18,294 nt of DNA from CAYVUM01 sp964454795 (lineage in GTDB: Bacteria > Pseudomonadota > Alphaproteobacteria > Rhodospirillales > Defluviicoccaceae): positions 1 through 18,294 of the forward strand of contig CAYVUM010000072.1 of the NCBI GenBank assembly GCA_964454795.1, in the 5' to 3' direction. The notes under the pieces are model-generated. The model was not told the DNA's origin. It did no database searches and saw nothing but the letters and a program-made list of their open reading frames with translations. Position 1 is the stretch's first letter; each line of letters starts with the position of its first letter. The position numbers and the translations under genes were made by a program. Positions 1 to 5,216 of this stretch are shown piece by piece.

Positions 1-29
1 CCCGGTCGGGCCCCGTGGCCCGGCCGCCC

Positions 30-91
30 CGGCGCGGCGCCGCGCCGAGGCGCAGGATCGGGCCGCGGCCGGCGCTCTCCGGCGCCGCGGC
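30..91. other. GC-rich palindromes downstream of the djlA-like gene
   Basis: Bases 30-47 form a perfect 18-bp palindrome (CGGCGCGG then its mirror). Bases 62-68 (GCCGCGG) can pair with 85-91 (CCGCGGC). Both lie just past the stop codon of the leftward djlA-like gene, where a 3' end structure would sit. No T-run follows on the minus strand, so this is not a canonical intrinsic terminator. In DNA this GC-rich such pairing also arises by chance. Bases 1-142 hold no gene I can support. Confidence 0.25.
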
Positions 92-142
92 ACCGCCGGC
101 CGGCCGTCTCCGGCTGTCCGCATCCCGGTGCCCCACGGCCGC

Positions 143-961
143 CTATTTGAGCCCGCGTTCGCGCTCGATCGCTTCGTACGCGGCATTGATGGCCGCCATC
201 TTCTCGTTCGCGAGCGCCACCGCGTCTTCCGGCAGGCCGCGGGCGATCAGCATATCCGGGTGGTTCTCGCGGATCAGCTGCCGCCATGTGGACTTGACCT
301 CGTTGTCCGAGGCACTCCGGGTTACCCCGAGCACATCATAGGGATCGGGGCCGGTGCGGCCTTCCATGAACATCAGCCGGACCCGCTCGAAGGTCAGATG
401 GCTGAGCCCGAAGATCGTCGCCACCCGGCGCAGGAAGGCGATCTCTGCGCTGGTGATCGCGCCATCCGCTTTGGCGATGTGGAACAGGCCGCCGAGCAGG
501 TCCTCGAGCAACTGGGTCTCCCCCCGCAGGACGGCCGCGATCTGCGCCGCATAGGGCTCAAACCCGGTCGGGTCGCGCTTTGCCTCATCAAAGATCGCGG
601 CGACGGTGGGAACGTCGCCGGGCGCAATCCGGAAGACCTGCTTGAAGGCGTCGATCTCGGCACGGGTGACGTGGCCGTCGGCTTTTGCCATCTTGGCGCC
701 AAGGACGATGATGCCGACGCTGAACGCCGTCTGGCGGGCATGGGCGGAGAGCCGCGGCCCGCGCCGGCCCGGGCCCGGCGGATAGCCGGGACCCCAGCCC
801 CGGTCGTCGCCGAGAGCTTCCGGCTCAGACTCGCCAAGAGCCTCGCGCTCCTCGCGGATTTTGTCGACGGCGTGCCCGGCGACGCCGCCGATGATCGCGC
901 CGAGCGGACCGCCGACCATGAATCCCCCGACTCCGCCGATGATCTTGCCCCAGATGCTCAT
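143..961 (-). CDS. djlA: DjlA-like co-chaperone (TerB domain plus C-terminal J domain)
   Basis: This 272-aa protein has three parts. Residues 5-33 are a Gly-rich, glycine-zipper-like hydrophobic segment (GGVGGFMVGG and GGVAGH), as in the membrane-anchored DjlA family. Residues about 80-197 are a TerB-type helical domain with two KADG acidic turns (93-96, and again in KADGAITSAEI). The C-terminus from about 206 is a J domain with the essential HPD tripeptide at 234-236, which stimulates DnaK ATPase activity. Order and length match DjlA / TerB-DnaJ proteins of alphaproteobacteria. By family knowledge it would work at the inner membrane with DnaK. The ATG at 961 has no strong Shine-Dalgarno. The gene lies alone, tail-first towards the window edge, and has no evident tie to the synthase cluster. 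The symbol is by architecture; orthology to E. coli djlA is not proven. Confidence 0.88.
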   Translation of the reverse strand: MSIWGKIIGGVGGFMVGGPLGAIIGGVAGHAVDKIREEREALGESEPEALGDDRGWGPGYPPGPGRRGPRLSAHARQTAFSVGIIVLGAKMAKADGHVTRAEIDAFKQVFRIAPGDVPTVAAIFDEAKRDPTGFEPYAAQIAAVLRGETQLLEDLLGGLFHIAKADGAITSAEIAFLRRVATIFGLSHLTFERVRLMFMEGRTGPDPYDVLGVTRSASDNEVKSTWRQLIRENHPDMLIARGLPEDAVALANEKMAAINAAYEAIERERGLK

Positions 962-1082
962 GCGCGAAGTCCGACCGTGATCCGCAGGTGTTGTTGTGCC
1001 TTCCGGTCACCATAGCCGCTCCCGCAGCGCCGGGAAACGCAGTTGCGCGAAAGCCCGCCGGGTTGCCTGACGGAACGCCGGC

Positions 1083-2039
1083 TCAGGGTCCGCCGGCGCC
1101 GGTGACGAAGCCGATCACGGCGCGAGTGACCGGATCGTCGCGGTTGACCTGTTCGCGGAAGATCGTCTGGTGGGTGCGGTTCGGGACCGCCAGGGTCTCG
1201 ACCCGGGTGCCGGCGGTGCGGAGCGCCTCGGCAAAGCGTTCGGACTCCGGCGCCGCGGTCTTGAGACGGTGGGCGGCATAGATGATCAGGAAGGGCGGAT
1301 AGGTGGTACCCGGATGGATCGTGTGCAGGGGCGAGGCGGCGCGCCAGGTCTCAGGGGAGTCGGTGAACGCGGTCTGCTTGAATGGGGAGCGCCCCTGGTC
1401 GTCGGGTTCCCGGCGGTCGCCGGGATCGGTACGGCCGAAGAACGTCAGATCGTAGGTGGCGGTATCAAGGGGGATGACGCCGGCGATCTGATCGGGGCGG
1501 ATGCCATGGGTGGCGAGAAACTGCCGATCGGTGACCACGAGGGATACCAGGTGGGCGCCGGCCGAATGGCCCATCAGGAAGACCCGCCGGGGATCGCCGC
1601 CATATTCGGCAATGTTCGCCTTTACCCAGGCGATCGCCGTCGCCACGTCCTCCACATGGGCCGGATGCTGCACGGCCGGGGACAGGCGGTAGTTCAGTGT
1701 AACGAAGGTGATCCCGGCTCGGGCGTAGGTGCGTCCGAACCGTAGGGAGGGCTGCTTGTCGCCGCGCTGCCAGCCGCCGCCGTGAACGAAGACGAGCACC
1801 GGACAGCCGGCCGGCGGGCAGCTGGCATTCGCGGGTGCGGAAATAGTATCGAGGGTTTGCAGCGGCGCGCTGCCGGCCCCGGCGTAAGGAATGTCGCGAT
1901 GGAGAAGATGCCCCTGCGCCAGTGCAGTGGCCGTGGCGGCAATGAAGCCCACAACTAACGCGATCAAGGACCAGAACCGTTTTGTGCCTTGACGGATTTG
2001 GCCCAGTCGGGGAAGCAAACGCGGTCGCAACATTGGCAT
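1083..2039 (-). CDS. Secreted alpha/beta hydrolase (BD-FAE / esterase-lipase type)
   Basis: A 318-aa hydrolase. Residues 18-42 form a basic-then-hydrophobic signal peptide ending ATALA-Q, so export to the periplasm is likely. The oxyanion-hole motif HGGGW is at 86-90, the nucleophile elbow GHSAG is at 157-161 (Ser159), and the likely catalytic His is His290 in NRTHQ. These are hallmarks of carboxylesterase-like alpha/beta hydrolases acting on small esters. The substrate cannot be inferred. I chose the ATG at 2039 because AGAGGGA lies at 2049-2043 with good spacing and the signal peptide follows directly; ATG 2033 is an alternative. The open frame extends upstream to 2222, but that extension lacks a ribosome site and would bury the signal peptide. 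Oddity: the strand-7 acid expected after LIIY is replaced (AAHRLKT), so the triad acid is uncertain. It is divergent from the synthase cluster. Confidence 0.88.
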   Translation of the reverse strand: MPMLRPRLLPRLGQIRQGTKRFWSLIALVVGFIAATATALAQGHLLHRDIPYAGAGSAPLQTLDTISAPANASCPPAGCPVLVFVHGGGWQRGDKQPSLRFGRTYARAGITFVTLNYRLSPAVQHPAHVEDVATAIAWVKANIAEYGGDPRRVFLMGHSAGAHLVSLVVTDRQFLATHGIRPDQIAGVIPLDTATYDLTFFGRTDPGDRREPDDQGRSPFKQTAFTDSPETWRAASPLHTIHPGTTYPPFLIIYAAHRLKTAAPESERFAEALRTAGTRVETLAVPNRTHQTIFREQVNRDDPVTRAVIGFVTGAGGP

Positions 2040-2081
2040 AGGTCCCTCTACCGAAACGGCTGTACTTTTCGGAAACTTCTC

Positions 2082-2087
2082 GTTATA
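2082..2087 (-). promoter_or_regulatory. Candidate -10 box for the alpha/beta hydrolase gene
   Basis: Reading leftward, TATAAC lies about 43 bases upstream of the ATG at 2039, in a locally AT-richer stretch. No convincing TTGACA-like -35 is found 16-18 bases further up, so the call is weak. Between it and the ribosome site, CCGAAA (2051-2056) and TTTCGG (2067-2072) could form a 6-bp hairpin in the leader. Confidence 0.22.
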
Positions 2088-2274
2088 AGGGTGGTCGGAT
2101 CGGATGGCCTTTATGGATGTTGGCTGAGTTATTGGAATATCCAGCTTTTCGAGGCGTGACCGGCGCGCGCATCTGGTCGCGTTCGGACGGTGAGCGAGAT
2201 TGTCATATTTTTGCAACCACATCGGCCGACGCTTGTCACAGACGTTCGATACATTGTGCAGTGCAGCGGGGCAA

Positions 2275-2304
2275 TTGACTAAGCCATTTGCAGGCTGTTA
2301 ATTA
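2275..2304 (+). promoter_or_regulatory. Candidate sigma-70 promoter for the synthase cluster
   Basis: TTGACT at 2275-2280 matches the -35 consensus at five of six positions. A TAATTA hexamer at 2299-2304 sits 18 bases downstream as a poor -10. It lies in the AT-richest part of the intergenic region and points toward the sulfatase-like gene. The leader would be long, about 400 bases as assembled or about 250 if the gap is artificial. It would carry the hairpin at 2318-2345 and the 29-bp repeats. Based on motif match only. Confidence 0.28.
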
Positions 2305-2317
2305 CGGCAGTTTCGCA

Positions 2318-2345
2318 GTGACTCGCCTGAGAAGGGGCGGGTCAC
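2318..2345. other. 10-bp hairpin in the intergenic leader
   Basis: GTGACTCGCC (2318-2327) pairs with GGCGGGTCAC (2336-2345) through ten consecutive pairs, one of them G-T, around an 8-base loop. It starts a few bases after the end of the candidate promoter at 2275-2304. It could be an RNA element near the 5' end of the cluster transcript or an operator-type inverted repeat. No T-run follows, so it is not an intrinsic terminator. Role unknown. Confidence 0.45.
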
Positions 2346-2442
2346 CCCGTATGGGTAGCGCTTCTGCTGGTTTTCGGTATAGTGCGCGGGACCGGTTGCT
2401 TGCGAGAGGCCTGTCGTCGGCAGCGGAACACCGCGGCGCGGT

Positions 2443-2529
2443 ATCCGGCCGGTAGGGCCGGGCATGGGCCGATCCGGCCGGTAGGGCCGGGCATGGGCTG
2501 ATCCGGCCGGTAGGGCCGGGCATGGGCCG
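2443..2529. repeat. Three tandem copies of a 29-bp GC-rich repeat
   Basis: Copies lie at 2443-2471, 2472-2500 and 2501-2529, joined head to tail with no spacer. Copies 1 and 3 are identical and copy 2 differs by one base near its end (C to T at 2499). Each unit contains the inverted repeat CCGGCC-GGTAG-GGCCGG, so every copy can fold into a 6-bp stem. A fourth copy lies just right of the assembly gap. The array is upstream of the sulfatase-like gene. True copy number is uncertain because the array ends at the gap. Confidence 0.9.
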
Positions 2530-2554
2530 ATAACGAACATGGTGGACGGGTGAC
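2500..2554. repeat. Left copy of a 55-base exact direct repeat flanking the gap
   Basis: These 55 bases end exactly at the N-run and are identical to 2655-2709, which begin exactly after it. They contain one 29-bp repeat unit plus 25 bases of flank (including AACATGGTGGACGGGTGAC). The length equals a common de Bruijn k-mer size, so this is probably an assembly overlap, not biology. Confidence 0.85.
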
Positions 2555-2654
2555 NNNNNNNNNNNNNNNNNNNNNNNNNNNNNNNNNNNNNNNNNNNNNN
2601 NNNNNNNNNNNNNNNNNNNNNNNNNNNNNNNNNNNNNNNNNNNNNNNNNNNNNN
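2555..2654. other. Assembly gap (100 N)
   Basis: Exactly 100 N bases, the conventional length for a gap of unknown size. It breaks the 29-bp tandem array and lies 60 bases before the start of the sulfatase-like gene. The real distance may be zero or even an overlap of 55 bases. Confidence 0.99.
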
Positions 2655-2709
2655 GATCCGGCCGGTAGGGCCGGGCATGGGCCGATAACGAACATGGTGG
2701 ACGGGTGAC
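2655..2709. repeat. Right copy of the 55-base direct repeat, containing the fourth 29-bp unit
   Basis: Identical to 2500-2554. The 29-bp unit itself is at 2656-2684. The copy ends six bases before the GTG start of the sulfatase-like gene. It contains a four-codon ATG frame (2694-2708, MVDG then stop) in phase with that gene. Confidence 0.85.
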
Positions 2710-2714
2710 AGCCG

Positions 2715-3557
2715 GTGGCGAAAAACTTCGTGTTTCTGATCATGGACAGCCTGCGGTTCGACAGCTTCCAGCGGGCAGCAACCCCGAACATGGATCGCGT
2801 CGGTGCCGTGGAGAAGCGCTACAGTTTCGCATCGTGGACCTCGCCGTCCCACTTCACCTTTCTGATGGGACAGGTTCCGCACACCAACCCGACCCGGGTG
2901 TTCGCTTCCGAAGTGTATAAAAACGAGTATGCGAAGTGGATCGACCGCCTCGACATCCCCAAGCTATCCTTTAAGACCTTCGTGCCCCATCTCTCCCTGC
3001 CGAAAGTGCTGAAGGAGCACGGCTATCGAACTGTGGCGCGGGTATCCATGCCGGTGCTCAACGGCCTCGCCGGATACAATCGCTTTTTCGACGACTATCA
3101 TCTCATGGAGAATCATGCTGACTTCAAAGGCATGTTGTCGGACCTCGAATTTGATGATTCGGAACCGACATTTTATTTTCTGAACTTGGGGGAAACTCAT
3201 TATCCCTACATGCTGGAGGATGCGGACCTGCCGCATATCTCCGGGGTCCATGGCGTCGTCAAACGCATGGACGAAGCTTTGGTCCATGGCGGTGATACAT
3301 TGGTCGAATCCGAAACAAAATTTTTCTCCAAGGACGCGATGGCTGAGTTACATGCGCAGCAGGTAAAATGCGTGGAATATCTTGACGAGCTATTCGAAGT
3401 TCTTTTAGAACGTGGCTCCAGATACGACACGCATTTCATCATCACTGCGGACCACGGGGAACTGTTCGGTGAGGATGATTTTTTTGGTCATGGACCGGTG
3501 ATGCATGAGAAATGCTTCGAAGTGCCGTTCCTCGAAGGCGCCGTGTCGGGCCGCTAA
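2715..3557 (+). CDS. Sulfatase-like hydrolase/transferase (alkaline phosphatase superfamily)
   Basis: A 280-aa protein with the sulfatase-like metal site. Asp11 lies in the N-terminal strand motif FLIMDSLRFD, ADHGE at 245-249 gives Asp246/His247, and His259 lies in FGHG. The nucleophile region reads WTSPSH (41-46): Thr42 occupies the place of the Cys/Ser that formylglycine sulfatases need in C/S-x-P-x-R. It may therefore be a Thr-nucleophile phospho- or sulfo-transferase/hydrolase of the LtaS/EptA chemistry rather than a true sulfatase. There is no signal peptide or membrane segment, so it is probably cytoplasmic. The start is GTG at 2715, because TGA at 2706-2708 is in frame just upstream. 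Base composition is lower in GC than the neighbours (3121-3180 has 24 G+C in 60). It ends soon after the last metal motif (VPFLEG), a short but complete-looking C-terminus. Downstream lies the sulfotransferase, after 194 bases; a role in product tailoring is inferred. Confidence 0.85.
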   Translation: MAKNFVFLIMDSLRFDSFQRAATPNMDRVGAVEKRYSFASWTSPSHFTFLMGQVPHTNPTRVFASEVYKNEYAKWIDRLDIPKLSFKTFVPHLSLPKVLKEHGYRTVARVSMPVLNGLAGYNRFFDDYHLMENHADFKGMLSDLEFDDSEPTFYFLNLGETHYPYMLEDADLPHISGVHGVVKRMDEALVHGGDTLVESETKFFSKDAMAELHAQQVKCVEYLDELFEVLLERGSRYDTHFIITADHGELFGEDDFFGHGPVMHEKCFEVPFLEGAVSGR

Positions 3558-3751
3558 GCCGCTGAAGTCAGTGGCGGAGGCGACGCCGGTGGGCGGCGAT
3601 CCGGAGACGCTCACGTCGGGCGGACCGTGTTCGCATGGTCGGCCACCTGATCGGGCCCGCGGCCGCCGGTCGAGCGCCGGTGCCTTACGGGCGCCATTCT
3701 AGGGATTGGCAACGGTCGCAGAGCTGGCGGCAGGGTTGAAAGCAAGCAGCG

Positions 3752-4687
3752 ATGACCGGTACGCCCGCGCCCGTTTTCATCCTCGCGCCGCCGCGCTCGT
3801 TCACATCGCTGGTCTGCGCGATGCTCGGGCAGCATTCGGCGATGTACGGCGTGCCCGAGCTGAACCTGTTCATGGCCGGGACCATGGAGGAGTTCTGGAC
3901 CGGCCAGGGCGCGGACGGCGCCCGGAAATCCCCCCTCTGGTCGATCCAGCGCCACGGTCTCTTACGCACCCTGGCTCAGCTGTTTGCCGGTGAGCAGACG
4001 GTGGAGGCGATCCGCATGGCCGAGCGCTGGATCCGCCACCGCGCCCGGGCGTCCACCGGCGAGGTCTACCGGCACCTCTGTGAGAAGGTGGCGCCGCGGC
4101 GGCTGGTCGACAAAAGCCCCGGCTACGTGGCCAAGCGGCGCTATCTGGACCGGCTCATCGAGACGTTCCCCAACTCCCGGATCATTCATCTGTGCCGCCA
4201 TCCCCGCGGTCAGTGTGAGTCGTTCCTGAAGATCAAAATCGGGCCGTTCGCGCTGTTCATGATGAACTCGATCGATCGCACCGGCGCGAAGCCGGTGCTT
4301 GATCCGCAGATCTTCTGGCACGACGCCAACGTTCAGATCATGAACTTCGTCGACCGCCTGCCGCGCGAGCAGTGGACCCGGGTCCGCGGCGAAGATCTGC
4401 TTGCCGATCCCGATACCCATCTGACGCGCCTTTGCGCTTGGCTTGGCAGTCCGGCCAGCGAGATCGATCTCGAGCGTATGAAGCATCCCGAGCGCTCGCC
4501 CTATTCCTGCCCGGGGCCGGCCAATGCCCGTCTCGGCAACGACCCCAATTTTCTGGAGCGGCCCCAGCTCCGCCCGGGGCGGGGGAGCCGGCCGCTGTCG
4601 CTCGAAGGCCCCCTGTCGTGGCGGCCGGACGGCGTCACCTTCCATCCGCGGGTCTGCGAACTGGCCAGGGAACTCGGCTATGAGTGA
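3752..4687 (+). CDS. PAPS-dependent sulfotransferase family protein
   Basis: A 311-aa cytosolic sulfotransferase, predicted to move sulfate from PAPS to a hydroxyl or amine. The N-terminus FILAPPRSFTSL (9-20) is the 5'-phosphosulfate loop of the P-R-S-x-T-S kind. Arg149 and Ser157 in CRHPRGQCES match the Arg/Ser pair, eight residues apart, that binds the 3'-phosphate of PAP in the family. The MYGVPELNLF stretch (31-40) follows the loop. The ATG at 3752 directly precedes the loop and has only a weak ribosome site. The last eight bases overlap the next gene, so translation is probably coupled. Position just ahead of the synthase genes suggests that it sulfates the synthase product or an intermediate, which is an inference. 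Some proteins of this fold act on other substrates, so chemistry beyond sulfation is not excluded. Confidence 0.88.
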   Translation: MTGTPAPVFILAPPRSFTSLVCAMLGQHSAMYGVPELNLFMAGTMEEFWTGQGADGARKSPLWSIQRHGLLRTLAQLFAGEQTVEAIRMAERWIRHRARASTGEVYRHLCEKVAPRRLVDKSPGYVAKRRYLDRLIETFPNSRIIHLCRHPRGQCESFLKIKIGPFALFMMNSIDRTGAKPVLDPQIFWHDANVQIMNFVDRLPREQWTRVRGEDLLADPDTHLTRLCAWLGSPASEIDLERMKHPERSPYSCPGPANARLGNDPNFLERPQLRPGRGSRPLSLEGPLSWRPDGVTFHPRVCELARELGYE

Positions 4688-5168
4688 ACGCTCAGGAGAG
4701 CAGCAGAGCGTGACCGGGGCGCCGCGGCCCGGTGAAGACCGCTCCCGGTTCGATCGGCAGGAGCTCCGGGCGTTTCTGGCGCTGGAGATGGGGGGGCGCC
4801 TCGGTGAGGACGGGGACATCGCCGGCCTTCGCCTCGCCGACCTGGTCGCCGATCCCGATCTCAAGGCCATGGGGCTCACCCTCTGGCGGCAGATGACGGC
4901 GCGCAAGCCGGTCGCGCAGCGGATCGAGGAAGCGGGCCTCACGGTCACCGATCTGTTTGCGCCCGGGATGACCGAGTTCGTCACCACCTCCAGCACGGCC
5001 GAGGAGCTGGCCCGATACCGCCAGAAACTGGCATTCCGGGCCGATCTTCTGGAAAAACTGCTCGAAGAAACCCTCGCCGAGCTCGAAAACGTCGATGCGA
5101 TGAAACCCGCGGCCGAGCCGCCGGCGACGTCCGCGGGCGCGGACGCCGGCCTCGACCGGGCCGAATAA
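4680..5168 (+). CDS. Small protein of unknown function in the synthase operon
   Basis: A 162-aa soluble protein that I do not recognise. ATG at 4680 overlaps the sulfotransferase stop by eight bases; the frame is open further upstream, but that part is antiphase shadow inside the sulfotransferase. It is rich in charged residues and helix formers. There is a folded-looking core at about 20-100 (DRQELRAFLALEMGG and LGLTLW-like stretches). A probable amphipathic or coiled helix follows at about 103-137 (ARYRQKLAFRADLLEKLLEE), then an Ala/Pro/Gly-rich disordered tail. There is no signal peptide and no catalytic motif. It is sandwiched between the sulfotransferase and synthase subunit 1 (48-base gap), which suggests an accessory, docking or adaptor role in the pathway. 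Confidence 0.78.
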   Translation: MSERSGEQQSVTGAPRPGEDRSRFDRQELRAFLALEMGGRLGEDGDIAGLRLADLVADPDLKAMGLTLWRQMTARKPVAQRIEEAGLTVTDLFAPGMTEFVTTSSTAEELARYRQKLAFRADLLEKLLEETLAELENVDAMKPAAEPPATSAGADAGLDRAE

Positions 5169-5200
5169 CCGGCAGGCGCGCCGGCAAGTTCAGGTGTTTT

Positions 5201-5208
5201 GAAGAAGG
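5201..5208 (+). promoter_or_regulatory. Ribosome binding site that sets the start of synthase subunit 1
   Basis: GAAGAAGG lies eight bases before GTG at 5217. The frame could also start at TTG 5199, but that codon has only CAGG upstream and would place this purine tract inside the coding sequence. The GTG is therefore preferred. Confidence 0.6.
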
Positions 5209-5216
5209 TCTCTGCC

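Noticed and set aside
128..1015. Plus-strand open frames over the djlA-like gene and the left edge (also 15-341)
   Set aside because: The opposite strand encodes a recognisable TerB/J-domain protein with HPD; the plus-strand products have no recognisable features.
2443..2684. CRISPR array
   Set aside because: Repeat length would fit, but units are directly adjacent with no spacers and no cas genes are near.
2298..2882. Minus-strand open frame running through the N gap, with repeated PGPTGRI peptides
   Set aside because: It is only open because N codons are not stops, and its repeats are the translation of the 29-bp DNA repeat. No ribosome site or homology signal.
3558..3751. Frameshifted continuation of the sulfatase-like gene or a small gene between it and the sulfotransferase
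   Set aside because: The protein already has its last metal motif and a plausible end. The other frames here give low-complexity Arg/Gly/Pro peptides. No promoter or strong hairpin is evident in these 194 bases.
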